Positions 54,001 through 62,177 of a DNA stretch of 64,000 nucleotides are shown here, in pieces. Position numbers and translations under genes: made by a program. Each line of letters begins with the position of its first letter. The stretch's first letter is position 1. A model generated the notes under the pieces. It was not told the origin of the DNA. It saw only the letters and a program-made list of their open reading frames with translations, and did not search any database. Origin of the DNA: Microbacterium sp. LWH13-1.2 (GTDB lineage Bacteria; Actinomycetota; Actinomycetes; Actinomycetales; Microbacteriaceae); the NCBI RefSeq assembly GCF_038397735.1, contig NZ_CP151635.1, forward strand, positions 310,001 to 374,000, written 5' to 3'.

Positions 54001-54528
54001 CCTGGCACCGAGCTGAGGTCGATCGAGGGGATCGACCCAGGCTTGCACATCGTCCCGCTCCGACACCGCGGCAACGCCACGCAGTCGCCCGAAGAGGCGG
54101 CAGAGGTCGTGGCGCTGGTGCGAGATCTCGTCGGTCGTCTTTTCACTGACAACGACACGGATTCCACGGTGCGGCCTCTCGCGCAGAGCGACATCATCGT
54201 GGTCGCGCCTTATAACGCGCAGCGGCAGCTCGTTCTCAACACACTCGCAGCGGCCGGCTTCCCGGATGTGCCCGTCGGCACCGTCGACAACTTCCAGGGC
54301 AAGGAGGCTGTGGTCTCGATCACGTCGCTCGCCGCATCCAGCGGGCGCGACGCTCCGCGTGGCCCGGAGTTCCTGCTGCTCCAGAATCGACTCAATGTGG
54401 CGATCTCGAGAGCCCAGGTCGCGGCGTACCTGGTCCACTCGCCGGCGCTGCTCGACGATCTTCCCCGCACGCCCGAAGGCGTGGCGCGTCTGAGCGCTTT
54501 CGCCCGACTGGTCGGCGCGGCGGGCTGA
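51058..54528 (+). CDS. TM0106-type RecB nuclease/RNase H-like/SF1 helicase fusion
   Basis: This 1156-residue multidomain protein begins at a GTG. The N-terminus has a RecB-family nuclease (GFADFLKRDDDGRWRVQDSKLARKA, the D...DxK motif) with cysteines near both ends (CEFAWC, CGRCATC) that could hold an Fe-S cluster. A DEDD-type RNase H-like domain follows (IFFDFEGDPLY). A SF1 helicase fills the C-terminal ~450 residues: GPPGTGKT (about 780), LLVVDEAGQ, GDPQQLPQV, WRMHPHV and NRLNVAISRAQ. The order is like Dna2-type enzymes. It probably processes 5' ends or flaps during repair. No partner gene is obvious. Confidence 0.9.
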   Translation: MRIDTQAQRVIWSASDLKAAAECEFAWCRAIDAKLGRVPAVEEPEDATLARAALLGDVHEQNVLQHYIDDLGDDRVHRVEKVSSVDAEALAAAVDETVQALGSDAVVVFQAAFATPEFVGFADFLKRDDDGRWRVQDSKLARKARVTALMQLAAYVDQLDRLGIPRSDEVDLLLGDGSTSTHAVDDLLPLFQVRRARLRALIADRRIGDPSSDAALAWGDDRGDLEIVACGRCATCEEQVIANRDLLMVARMRPVQRARLRMAGIETIDALAAATDVPEGMNTDTFETLRAQAQLQLRADAEGAPTYEVHYAAAIHTLPVPSHGDIFFDFEGDPLYTEPAPDGQAHWGIDYLFGWVDNTDQYTALWAHDFAAEREALERFLDFVKVRRAAHPGMHIYHYAPYETAHLVAMAARHGVREGEVDRLLREGVFVDLYPLVLRTVRVGSRSYSIKKLEPLYMGDDVRTSDVQKGDDSIVQYVAARELAAAGEQDDAEAVFADLADYNRYDCVSTRRLRNWLIEIAKKEGVNPAPPDEADEVIYEPSPRSVALLADAERAVDAGEDGQVHRIAAAAIDYFPREAKSFWVSHFQRLREPVTMWDGTRDVVRVDRTSSAVRREWSVAEGRRVMSRDLEIRGEVSPGTTLGVGSQPFALYPVPAPFDTEVPSRAVHVPHTVTVAEVLDDGYLITETAVQGQTWDELPLALTPAAPPRVVSLQGAIDEWADTVHAAAPGFPHDAATDILRRVPPRTISGGPLPEKGDDTIDAIVRGILDLDRSYLAVQGPPGTGKTYTGSQVIARLVNDHGFTIGVVAQSHAIIENLLERVVADGVPAAQVAKAPKEPSADPSYTVIPKNGMASFLGEHAQHGAVVGGTAWDFSNTSRVERGGLDLLVVDEAGQFSLASTIAVAAGAQRLLLLGDPQQLPQVSQGAHPEPVDTSALGWVMGGDPVVRPDYGYFLARSWRMHPHVAAPVSKLAYAGQLASAPGTELRSIEGIDPGLHIVPLRHRGNATQSPEEAAEVVALVRDLVGRLFTDNDTDSTVRPLAQSDIIVVAPYNAQRQLVLNTLAAAGFPDVPVGTVDNFQGKEAVVSITSLAASSGRDAPRGPEFLLLQNRLNVAISRAQVAAYLVHSPALLDDLPRTPEGVARLSAFARLVGAAG

Positions 54529-54552
54529 CGCCCCGGCATGGGAGACATCACG

Positions 54553-55319
54553 ATGCACACGACGGACGAGATCCTGCGAGCCTCCGCCGCATGGGTGTGG
54601 TTTCCTCGCGACAGCGAGCACGAGAAGACCGATCTGCAACTGGTGCGGTATCCGGCGCGATTCGGCGGCGGCGTGCGAGCATCGCAGGTCGACTCCGACT
54701 CCGATGCGGCGGCGGTGCTCGATCGCGCCCTCGACCGCACCAGAGCCTGGGGCGAGCGCGAGCTCCGGTTCTGGACCAACGAATCCGATCGCCCCGACCT
54801 CGAAGACGAGATCCGCCGCCGCGGAGCCGAGCGCATCGACACGGTCGCGGTGTTCGCCGCGAGATCGACGGCGCTGCCATCGCCGTTCCACCGCAGTCCG
54901 CAGCAGAGATCGTGCGCACGATCGACCAGGTGCGCGAGGTCGACGCGATCAACGTGCCCGTCTGGCGGCAGCAGCCACTCGACGAAGAAGGGCTCAGGAC
55001 CGAACTCGACGACGTGGTCTCGGGGCTCGAGGCCGGAACCCACGTCCGAGTGCTCGCGCGCCTCGATGGCCGGGCAGTGAGCACCGGCGGCTGCACGATC
55101 GTCGACGGGTTCGCTCGTCTGTGGGGCGCCGCCACCCTCGAGGAGGCTCGCGGTCGGGGCGCCTATCGGGCGGTCCTTGCCGAGCGCCTGCGCGTGAGCG
55201 CATCACTCGGGGCGACCACCGCGCTCGTCAAGGGTCGCACAGCGACGTCCGCGCCGATCCTCGCGAGAGCCGGGTTCACGCACTACGGAGACGAACGCGC
55301 CTACCTGCTGAGGGTGTGA
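54553..55319 (+). pseudogene. GNAT acetyltransferase with a frameshift
   Basis: Two halves of a ~255-residue GNAT protein lie in different frames. The first, from the ATG at 54553 (preceded by GGGAGA), reads MHTTDEILRASAAWVWFPRD to about ...FAARSTALPSP. The second resumes near 54890 as VPPQSAAEIVRTIDQVREVD and contains GGCTIVDGFARLWGAATLEEARGRGAYRAVL, the acetyl-CoA loop, and APILARAGFTHYGDERAYLLRV. Joining them needs a -1 shift, i.e. loss of one base between about 54880 and 54900. There is no obvious slippery heptamer. It is either a recent pseudogene or a sequencing error. Confidence 0.75.
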
Positions 55320-55376
55320 GCCTGGCTGAGGGGAGCGGTGGCCCGACGGGCGGGGTGGGCCGAGTGGCGGCGCGTG

Positions 55377-56009
55377 TCAGACCGTGCCGTACAGACGGTC
55401 GCCGGCGTCGCCGAGACCGGGAACGATGTAGCCCTTCTCGTTCAGGCGCTCATCGAGAGCTCCGAGAACGAGTGTGACGTCGCGGTCGCCGACGAGTGCC
55501 TCGATGGCGGCGACGCCTTCAGGCGTGCCCAGCAGGCAGATCGCCGTGACGTCTTTGGCGCCGCGGTCGAACAGGAACTGGATCGCGGCCGCCAGCGAGC
55601 CGCCGGTGGCCAGCATCGGGTCGATCGCGAAGCACTGGCGGTCGCTCAGGTCGTCGGGAAGACGCTCGGCGTAGGTCGTCGGCTCGAATGTCGTCTCGTC
55701 ACGGACCATGCCGAGGAAACCGACCTCTGCGGTCGGCAGCAGCTTGACGAGGCCCTCGAGCATCCCGAGCCCTGCGCGGAGGATGGGTACGACGATCGGA
55801 CGCGGCTCGGAGATCTTCACGCCCATCGTCGTCGTCACCGGAGTGGTGATCTCGATCGGGCTGACCTTCACGTTGCGCGTCGCCTCGTAGGCGAGGAGGG
55901 TCACGAGCTCCTCGGTCAGCTGGCGGAAGACGGGTGACGGTGTGCGGTGGTCGCGCAGGACCGACAGCTTGTGGGTGACGAGAGGGTGGTCGGCGACGTG
56001 GACACGCAT
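55377..56009 (-). CDS. upp: Uracil phosphoribosyltransferase
   Basis: This 210-residue salvage enzyme makes UMP from uracil and PRPP. It starts [20 protein letters not shown], has [18 protein letters not shown], the PRPP loop [16 protein letters not shown], and the uracil-binding [17 protein letters not shown] at the end. It is divergent from tadA with 81 bp between starts. All expected regions are intact. Confidence 0.97.
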   Translation of the reverse strand: MRVHVADHPLVTHKLSVLRDHRTPSPVFRQLTEELVTLLAYEATRNVKVSPIEITTPVTTTMGVKISEPRPIVVPILRAGLGMLEGLVKLLPTAEVGFLGMVRDETTFEPTTYAERLPDDLSDRQCFAIDPMLATGGSLAAAIQFLFDRGAKDVTAICLLGTPEGVAAIEALVGDRDVTLVLGALDERLNEKGYIVPGLGDAGDRLYGTV

Positions 56010-56090
56010 GGATACAGGCTAATGCGCCGGACGCCCCCGCACGACATCGGATGCCGTGGGAGGCTCGATCGTCTGCCGTAGGCTCGACGC

Positions 56091-56546
56091 ATGACCGCCG
56101 CCGACCAGATCGCGATGGGCCGCGCACTCGAGCTCGCGGCCGAAGCCGCGGCGGCGTCCGAGATCCCCGTCGGCGCCGTGGTGCTCGACGCTGAGGGTCG
56201 CATCGTCGCCGAGGGCCGCAACAACCGCGAGGCGACGCACGATCCGACCGGGCACGCCGAGATCGAGGCGCTGCGCGCAGCGGCAGCGTCCGTCGGTTCA
56301 TGGAACCTCGACGGCCACACTCTCGTGGTGACGCTGGAACCCTGTGTCATGTGCGCGGGGGCGATCCTGCAGGCGCGGGTCGGGCGCGTGGTTTTCGGCG
56401 CCTGGGATGAGAAGGCGGGCGCGGCGGGGTCGATGTACGACGTTCTCCGCGACCGGCGTCTTCCCTACCGTGCGGAGGTCATCGGAGGGGTCGAGGCGGA
56501 CGCCGCCACCGGTCTCCTGCGCGGCTTCTTCGAGCAGCGCCGCTGA
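56091..56546 (+). CDS. tadA: tRNA-specific adenosine-34 deaminase
   Basis: This 151-residue enzyme converts A34 to inosine in the anticodon of tRNA-Arg. The zinc site is HAE (55-57) plus PCVMC (84-88), and the catalytic proton shuttle is Glu57. GAAGSMYDVLRDRRLPY is the typical C-terminal RNA-contact region. It is an essential housekeeping enzyme in most bacteria. It is divergent from upp. Confidence 0.93.
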   Translation: MTAADQIAMGRALELAAEAAAASEIPVGAVVLDAEGRIVAEGRNNREATHDPTGHAEIEALRAAAASVGSWNLDGHTLVVTLEPCVMCAGAILQARVGRVVFGAWDEKAGAAGSMYDVLRDRRLPYRAEVIGGVEADAATGLLRGFFEQRR

Positions 56547-56590
56547 ATCGGCGGAGAGGCCCAACAGCGCGGCTGAGCCGATCGACCGCG

Positions 56591-57562
56591 TCAGTCAGAT
56601 GACTTGAGCACGAAGACGTCAGTGGAGGGCTCGGGGTCGAGCGACGGTCGGTAGACGTCGGGTTCGATGTAGATGACCCGGGCAGTCGGAACGGCCTCGC
56701 GGATCCGGGCTTCGATCGCATCGATGTCGACCGCAGCCTCGCGCAGCGGCTTGTCGGCGTTGAGCGCGATCTTCGCCGCGACCATCAGCTCATCGGGCCC
56801 GAGATACAGCGTCTTCATGTGAATGATCTTCTCGATCTCGTCACCCGCGTTGATCGCATCGACGATTCGGTCGTGATCGGCGGGCGTGGCGCCCTCGCCC
56901 ACGAGAAGGCTCTTGGTCTCGATTCCGAGCACGATGGCGATCAGCACCAGCAGGATGCCGATCATCAGCGTGCCGAGGGCGTCGAAGACCGGGTTCCCGG
57001 TGATCACGGTCAGACCGACCCCGAGCAGGGCGAACGTCAGTCCGGTGAGTGCTCCGACATCCTCCAGCAGCACGACCGGCAGCTCGGGCGCCTTCGCGCG
57101 CCGGACGAACGACACCCAGGACTGGTCCTTGTCACGGATCAGGTTGCTCTCCTTCACCGCGGTACGCAGAGAGAACGATTCGAGTCCGATGGCGACCACG
57201 AGCACGACGATCGGGAGCCACCACCAGGTCGCATCGAGCTCGTGCGGGTGGGTGAGCTTGTCGATCGCCTCGTAGATCGCGAAGAGGCCACCGACCGAGA
57301 ACAGGATGATCGACACGACGAACGCGTAGACGTAGCGCTCGCGCCCGTATCCGAACGGGTGAGCCCGGTCGGCCTCTCGCTTCGCCTTCCGCCCGCCGAG
57401 CATGAGCAGCAGCTGGTTTCCTGAGTCGGCGACCGAGTGGATGGCCTCGGCGAGCATGGATGCCGACCCCGAGAGCGCCCATGCCGCGAACTTCGCCAGG
57501 GCGATGCCCAGATTCGCCAGGAATGCCGCGATGATCGCCTTGCTGCCGCCCGATGCACTCAT
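56591..57562 (-). CDS. Cation diffusion facilitator transporter
   Basis: This 323-residue protein has six membrane segments. SMLAEAIHSVADSGNQLLLM in helix 2 carries the metal-binding HxxxD pair, and FGYGRERYVYAFVVSIILFSVGGLF follows. Helix 5 has LLEDVGALTGLTFALLGVGL, with aspartate as a further ligand. The C-terminal domain (IHMKTLYLGPDELMVAAKI) is the cytosolic dimerisation part. It would export zinc, iron or a similar divalent metal. It is unrelated in sequence to the His-rich CDF at 23541. Confidence 0.9.
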   Translation of the reverse strand: MSASGGSKAIIAAFLANLGIALAKFAAWALSGSASMLAEAIHSVADSGNQLLLMLGGRKAKREADRAHPFGYGRERYVYAFVVSIILFSVGGLFAIYEAIDKLTHPHELDATWWWLPIVVLVVAIGLESFSLRTAVKESNLIRDKDQSWVSFVRRAKAPELPVVLLEDVGALTGLTFALLGVGLTVITGNPVFDALGTLMIGILLVLIAIVLGIETKSLLVGEGATPADHDRIVDAINAGDEIEKIIHMKTLYLGPDELMVAAKIALNADKPLREAAVDIDAIEARIREAVPTARVIYIEPDVYRPSLDPEPSTDVFVLKSSD

Positions 57563-57622
57563 GCGTCGAGTCTAGATCCGCTTGCCCGCTGTCGCCGGGT
57601 GCGCCCGCCGTAGGATGACGAC

Positions 57623-58462
57623 ATGGCTGACTCTCTTCCCGCTCTCGCTTTCCTCGGTGCCGGTTCGATGGGCGGTGCGATCCTCAGGGGAGTGGTCGCA
57701 TCGGGAATCCGGATCGACGGCGGCATCATCGCCACGAACCGCACGACCGAGAAGGCGGCGGCGCTTGCAGAGCTCGACGGCGTGACGAGCATCGCGCTCT
57801 CCGAGACCGCCGATGGCAATGCCGAAGCGGCAGCGAAGGCACGCATCGTGCTGGTCGGCGTGAAGCCCGCGATGGTGCCCGATCTGCTGCGCGAGATCGC
57901 ACCGCATCTCGCCGACGACGCGATCGTCGTGAGCCTCGCGGCAGGCGTCACCCTGCAGACCTTCGCCGACAACCTCGGCGCGGGCGTCCGCGTCATCCGA
58001 TCGATGCCGAACACTCCGTCGACGGTCGGAAAGGGCGTCACCGGTCTGGCCAAGGGAGCAGCGGCTTCCGCCGACGACCTCGCGCTCGTGCACCGCCTCT
58101 TCGAGACCGTGGGTGCCGTCGTCGAGGTGCCCGAGTCGCAGATCGATGCCCTGTCGACCATCTCGGGTTCGGGTCCCGCCTACGTCTACCTGCTGATCGA
58201 GGAGCTGACGAAGGCTGCCGTCGGCATGGGCTTCAGCGAGACGGACGCGCGCACCATGGTGGAGCAGACGTTCATCGGGGCGACCGCGCTGCTCGATGCG
58301 TCGGGGGAGGAGCCGTCCGAGCTTCGCCGGCGCGTCACGAGTCCGAAGGGCACCACCGAGCGAGCGGTGGCCGTGCTGCAGGACGCGCACCTCGACCGCA
58401 CCTTCGCTGATGCCGCGGCCGCGGCCCTCGCTCGGGCGAAGGAACTGGCAGCCGGCGCCTGA
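57623..58462 (+). CDS. proC: Pyrroline-5-carboxylate reductase
   Basis: This 279-residue NAD(P)H enzyme makes proline. The Rossmann fold begins FLGAGSMGGAILRG; MPNTPSTVGKGVTGLAKGA is the cofactor and substrate loop; SGSGPAYVYLLIEELTKAAVGMG is the signature near the C-terminal dimer helix, and SPKGTTERAVAVLQ follows. It overlaps nothing and is 60 bp from the divergent CDF gene. The DUF1905 gene begins one base after its stop. Confidence 0.95.
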   Translation: MADSLPALAFLGAGSMGGAILRGVVASGIRIDGGIIATNRTTEKAAALAELDGVTSIALSETADGNAEAAAKARIVLVGVKPAMVPDLLREIAPHLADDAIVVSLAAGVTLQTFADNLGAGVRVIRSMPNTPSTVGKGVTGLAKGAAASADDLALVHRLFETVGAVVEVPESQIDALSTISGSGPAYVYLLIEELTKAAVGMGFSETDARTMVEQTFIGATALLDASGEEPSELRRRVTSPKGTTERAVAVLQDAHLDRTFADAAAAALARAKELAAGA

Positions 58463-58463
58463 C

Positions 58464-58751
58464 ATGCAGCTGCGGTTCTCGGGTGCGATCTGGTTCTGGC
58501 GCGGTCCCGCGCCGTTCCATTTCGTCACCGTGCCGCCGACCGAGAGCGAGATGATCGGCGACGTGGCGAGCGTCGTCACCTACGGGTGGGGGATGATCCC
58601 GGCATCCGTGACGATCGGGAGCACCACGGTGACGACCGCCCTCTGGCCGAAGGACGGCGGGTACATCGTCCCGATCAAGAAGGTCCTTCAGGACCGCGAG
58701 GGCGTCACGATCGACGACGTCGTCGACCTGACGCTCGACATCGACGCCTGA
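58464..58751 (+). CDS. DUF1905 protein
   Basis: This 95-residue protein has the DUF1905 pattern: FSGAIWFWRGPAPFHFVTVPPTESEMI, SVVTYGWGMIPASVTIGSTTVTTALWPKDGGYIVPIKK and a final VTIDDVVDLTLDID. The fold is a small beta barrel; the function is unknown. It starts one base after proC and is probably cotranscribed with it, although a metabolic link is not evident. Confidence 0.85.
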   Translation: MQLRFSGAIWFWRGPAPFHFVTVPPTESEMIGDVASVVTYGWGMIPASVTIGSTTVTTALWPKDGGYIVPIKKVLQDREGVTIDDVVDLTLDIDA

Positions 58752-58773
58752 CGCGGGACCGTGCGAGTGTCGC

Positions 58774-59445
58774 TCAGCGGTCGAGAGCGGCGAAGCGCTC
58801 GATGTCGCTGTTGGTGCCCGAGACGATGATGAGGTCGTGGTTGGTGACGATCGTGTTCGCCTCGGCGTAGCGGAACGGCTTGCCTGGGCTCTTCACTCCG
58901 ACGACCGTGACCTTGTACTTGCTGCGCACGCCCGACTCGTTCAGACCTACTCCGCGGATGAACTTCGGCGGGTACATCTTGGCCAGCACGAAGTCGTCAT
59001 CGAAGCGGATGAAGTCGAGCATGCGGCCCGAGACGAGGTGCGCGACGCGCTCACCGGCTTCGCGCTCGGGGTAGATCACGTGGTTCGCGCCGACGCGGGC
59101 GAGGATCTTGCCGTGGGACTGCGAGACGGCCTTCGCCCAGATCTGCGGCACCTTGAGATCGACGAGGTTCGCGGTGATCAGCACCGACGCCTCGATGGAG
59201 GAACCGACGGCGACGACGGCGACCTGGAAGTCCTGAGCGCCGATCTGCCGCAGGGCGTCGATGTTCTTGGCGTCGGCCTGGACGGTGTGCGTGACGCGAT
59301 CCGACCACTTCTGCACGAGCTCGAGGTTGTCGTCGATCGCGAGCACCTCGCGGTCGAGGCGGTCGAGTTCGCCCGCACAGGCGGCACCGAACCGGCCGAG
59401 ACCGATGACGAGGACGGGCGCGTCGCCCCGGAGGACTTCAACCAA
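58774..59445 (-). CDS. ktrA: Potassium uptake regulatory subunit (KtrA/TrkA-type RCK)
   Basis: This 223-residue cytosolic protein has an RCK-N domain with a Rossmann start VLVIGLGRFGAACAGEL, the nucleotide-contact IDDN, and HTVQADAKNID. The C-terminal RCK-C domain begins about residue 140. It binds NAD(H) or ATP/ADP and a second messenger and gates the KtrB channel. It overlaps ktrB by 8 bp, giving coupled translation. Confidence 0.92.
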   Translation of the reverse strand: MVEVLRGDAPVLVIGLGRFGAACAGELDRLDREVLAIDDNLELVQKWSDRVTHTVQADAKNIDALRQIGAQDFQVAVVAVGSSIEASVLITANLVDLKVPQIWAKAVSQSHGKILARVGANHVIYPEREAGERVAHLVSGRMLDFIRFDDDFVLAKMYPPKFIRGVGLNESGVRSKYKVTVVGVKSPGKPFRYAEANTIVTNHDLIIVSGTNSDIERFAALDR

Positions 59446-60868
59446 CGATCGGCCTTTCCACGGGCAGTGAGTAGTACTGCGTTCGCGATGTCGCGGCGAC
59501 CGCCGCGGCGAGAGTCACTGTACCAACGCGCCCCATGAAGATGGTGGTCGCGAGCACGTATGAACCGGCATCGGGGAGCTCGGCGGTGAGACCGGTCGAG
59601 AGACCGACGGTGGCGAAGGCCGAGATGACGTCGAAGAGGACGTGGCTGATGTCGGCCTTGGTGATCTGGGCGATGATGATCGTCGAGAGCGCGACGATGG
59701 TCGCGCCCCACGCCACGACGCTGAGGGCGACGCGCTGCACATCGCTCGGGATCCGCCGACCGAAGGCTTCGACCGACTGGCGACCCTTCGCCTCCGACCA
59801 CACGGCGATGGCGAGCACGGCCAGGGTGGTCACCTTGATACCGCCGGCGGTCGACGCCGAGCCGCCGCCGACGAACATGAGCATGCTCGCCGCGAGCAGG
59901 GACGAGCCGTTCAGATCGTCCATCTCGATGACGTTGAAGCCGCCCGAGCGAGTCATCGCCGAGAGGAAGAACGCCTGGAAGGTGGTATCCGCGGCATCCA
60001 TCGAGCCGAAGGTCTTCGGGTTGGCGTACTCGAGGATCAGGAACACCGCGGCGCCGAGCACGAACAGCAGCACCGTGGTGACGAGGGTGAGCTTGGTGTG
60101 CAGGGACCACTTCTTCACGTGCCAGACGTGCTTGGCCAGTGTGTAGATCACCGGGAATCCGATGCTGCCGAGGAACACTCCCACCATCAGCAGCGCGAGA
60201 ACGAGGTAGTCGTCGGCGAATACGGCGACGCCGCCGGCATTCGGCGCGAACCCCGTGTTGGTGAACGCCATCGCGGCGAAGTAGGGCGCCTCCCAGAGCG
60301 CGGCGATCGGCTCGACTCCGGCCATCACGAGTGCGGGGTAGAGCAGGATCGCCAGCGCGCCCTCGATGATCAGGGCCGAGACCGCGACGGTCGTGAGCAG
60401 TTGCCCGACCTCGCCGAGGCGCACGGTCTGGCTCTCGTTGACCACGCCGCCATGCGCGCGAAGAGGGTTCGTATCTCCGGCAGCGAGGAGCTTGGCACGC
60501 AGCCCCAGTCGCTTCGAGATCAGCATGCCCATCAGCGAGGCGAGAGTGAGCACTCCGAGGGCGCCGATGTTCACGCCGATGAAGATCAGCACATGGCCGA
60601 AGGGTGACCAGTACGTCGCCATGTCGACGGTCGCGAGCCCTGTGACGCAGATGGTCGAGACCGCGGTGAACAGGGCGTCGGCGAGGGGCGTGACCTCGCG
60701 CGTCGCCGATGCGATGGGCAGCGAGAGCAGCACGGTGAAGACGAGGATCAGGAGCGCGAAGATCACGATCGCGAAGCGCGAGGGCGACGACGTGATGATG
60801 TGCTTGCCCCAGGACGCCGCGTTCTGCAGCCGCTGTCGAGGTGACGACGCCGAAACGATGCCCGACAT
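59438..60868 (-). CDS. ktrB: Potassium uptake membrane subunit (KtrB/TrkH-type)
   Basis: This 476-residue potassium translocator has four repeated membrane-P-loop-membrane units. The filter loops are TAVSTICVTGLATVD, AFTNTGFAPN, MTRSGGFNVIE and SAFATVGLSTGLT, each with a key glycine that lines the potassium path. The ATG at 60868 has GGGGGA upstream; an earlier start is possible. It acts with KtrA directly downstream. The divergent ArsR-family gene at 60973 might regulate it. Confidence 0.92.
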   Translation of the reverse strand: MSGIVSASSPRQRLQNAASWGKHIITSSPSRFAIVIFALLILVFTVLLSLPIASATREVTPLADALFTAVSTICVTGLATVDMATYWSPFGHVLIFIGVNIGALGVLTLASLMGMLISKRLGLRAKLLAAGDTNPLRAHGGVVNESQTVRLGEVGQLLTTVAVSALIIEGALAILLYPALVMAGVEPIAALWEAPYFAAMAFTNTGFAPNAGGVAVFADDYLVLALLMVGVFLGSIGFPVIYTLAKHVWHVKKWSLHTKLTLVTTVLLFVLGAAVFLILEYANPKTFGSMDAADTTFQAFFLSAMTRSGGFNVIEMDDLNGSSLLAASMLMFVGGGSASTAGGIKVTTLAVLAIAVWSEAKGRQSVEAFGRRIPSDVQRVALSVVAWGATIVALSTIIIAQITKADISHVLFDVISAFATVGLSTGLTAELPDAGSYVLATTIFMGRVGTVTLAAAVAATSRTQYYSLPVERPIVG

Positions 60869-60972
60869 CGAGTCCCCCTTCGCTTTCCCATCGCCACGCA
60901 CAGCGGCTGCACGACGTCGATCGCCGAGCCTTCGTCATGGTACTCCGTGCCGGGGACGACTACCCTGATCAC

Positions 60973-61389
60973 ATGACGGACATCTTCGACGTGATCGCAG
61001 ACGGTACGAGGCGAGACATCCTCCAGCTCCTCCTGCGTCGCACGACCGAAGGGGATGCCGGCACGAGCGTCAGCCAGATCGTCGCCGACCTGGGCATCAG
61101 CCAGCCCACCGTCTCGAAGCATCTGAAGGTCCTCCGTGAGGCCGAACTCGTCAGCGTGCGAGAAGACGGTCAGCGTCGCTTCTACAGCCTCGCCGTCGAG
61201 CCCCTCGGGGTCATCGACGATTGGCTCGTGCCGTTCCTGATGGACGCGTACGGTGACGACGCGCCCGACATCGACTACCCGGGACAGCCTCTGCCAGGCA
61301 GTGCCGCGCATGCTGCCGAGGTCGTCGGTCGTGCAGCCGCATCCGCGAAGCATGTCGTCGAGACCGCGCTCAAGCGTCTCGGCGCCTGA
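60973..61389 (+). CDS. ArsR family winged-helix regulator
   Basis: This 138-residue protein has a HTH_5/HTH_20 winged helix: FDVIADGTRRDILQLLLRR, then SVSQIVADLGISQPTVSKHLKVLREAELVSVREDGQRRFYSL. There are no cysteines in the sensing positions, so it is not a typical metal sensor. The C-terminal ~60 residues are helical. It is divergent from ktrB with 104 bp between the starts, so the operator is likely there. The ATG at 60973 has weak ribosome-site support. Confidence 0.85.
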   Translation: MTDIFDVIADGTRRDILQLLLRRTTEGDAGTSVSQIVADLGISQPTVSKHLKVLREAELVSVREDGQRRFYSLAVEPLGVIDDWLVPFLMDAYGDDAPDIDYPGQPLPGSAAHAAEVVGRAAASAKHVVETALKRLGA

Positions 61390-61409
61390 CAGCGACTGCG
61401 GATACACGT

Positions 61410-61445
61410 CGCCCCTGACGATCGGGGGGCGTGTCGTCAGGGGCG
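61410..61445. terminator. Hairpin terminator after the ArsR gene
   Basis: CGCCCCTGACGA (61410-61421) pairs perfectly with TCGTCAGGGGCG (61434-61445). It begins 21 bp after the ArsR stop. The rest of the gap to 61670 probably holds the bldC promoter; no other element is clear. Confidence 0.82.
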
Positions 61446-61670
61446 AAGCCGCGGGCCCCAGCCCGCGTCGACTCGGGATGGTGCCATCGTGAGTCGGAGC
61501 GATCACTGTCTCAGAGCAATCTGAGCGGATCCGGCATACATCCTATGTCTCCGCTGGGACTCTGCGCCGGGGACGCCGCGCGCATCCCCACTGATCACAC
61601 AGGCCACACGGGTTTACACGCGTCCCAGGTTCCCCATAGAGTGTGCACAATCGAGAAAGGGGTACGTGGG

Positions 61671-61862
61671 ATGCCCGAGGTTCCTGATGTCCGGTTCCTT
61701 ACGGTGGCTGAGGTCGCCGAGCTCATGCGCGTGTCGAAGATGACCGTCTATCGGATGGTGCACGCTGGGGAGCTGCCCGCCATCCGCTTCGGTCGCAGTT
61801 TCCGGGTTCCGGAGTCCGCGGTCGCCGACGCGTTGCAGCGGCCCATCGCCGACGTGGGCTGA
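61671..61862 (+). CDS. bldC: BldC-type MerR-like DNA-binding protein
   Basis: This 63-residue protein is a single helix-turn-helix with a wing: RFLTVAEVAELMRVSKMTVYRMVHAGELPAIRFGRSFRVPESAV. This matches BldC, the short MerR-like developmental regulator of Streptomyces that is widespread in actinobacteria and binds direct repeats cooperatively. The sequence AGAAAGGGG lies about 15 bp upstream of the ATG. It is followed by the bS22 gene in the same direction. Confidence 0.9.
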   Translation: MPEVPDVRFLTVAEVAELMRVSKMTVYRMVHAGELPAIRFGRSFRVPESAVADALQRPIADVG

Positions 61863-61997
61863 CCCCTCGGCGGCGGTCTCGCAGGAGCGTGCAGCAGGAG
61901 CTCCACGATTTGCTAGACTGATCCGAGGCATTTTTCCGTGCCCGTACCCGGGTGTCCGTCACCGACGACACCCAGCCACTGACTTAGTGAGGTTTCC

Positions 61998-62096
61998 GTG
62001 GGTTCTGTCATCAAGAAGCGCCGCAAGCGCATGGCGAAGAAGAAGCACCGCAAGCTGCTTCGCAAGACTCGCCACCAGCGTCGCAACAAGAAGTAA
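61998..62096 (+). CDS. Ribosomal protein bS22 (AURKAIP1/COX24 domain, 32 aa)
   Basis: A GTG at 61998, with GTGAGG upstream, begins a 32-residue protein of which about half the residues are Lys or Arg: GSVIKKRRKRMAKKKHRKLL and then RKTRHQRRNKK. This is the actinobacterial small-subunit protein bS22, which sits near the decoding centre in mycobacterial ribosomes. It is too short for ordinary gene calling but unmistakable. A terminator follows. Confidence 0.93.
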   Translation: MGSVIKKRRKRMAKKKHRKLLRKTRHQRRNKK

Positions 62097-62109
62097 GCGA
62101 CCAGACACG

Positions 62110-62133
62110 AGCGCCTGTCTCCGGACGGGCGCT
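62110..62133 (+). terminator. Terminator after the bS22 gene
   Basis: AGCGCC (62110-62115) pairs with GGCGCT (62128-62133), followed by TTGTGTCT. The flanking GACAC/GTGTC can extend the stem. Confidence 0.75.
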
Positions 62134-62177
62134 TTGTGTCTCTACCCCCGGTTTCCCATTCGTCGCAGGAGCATGCC

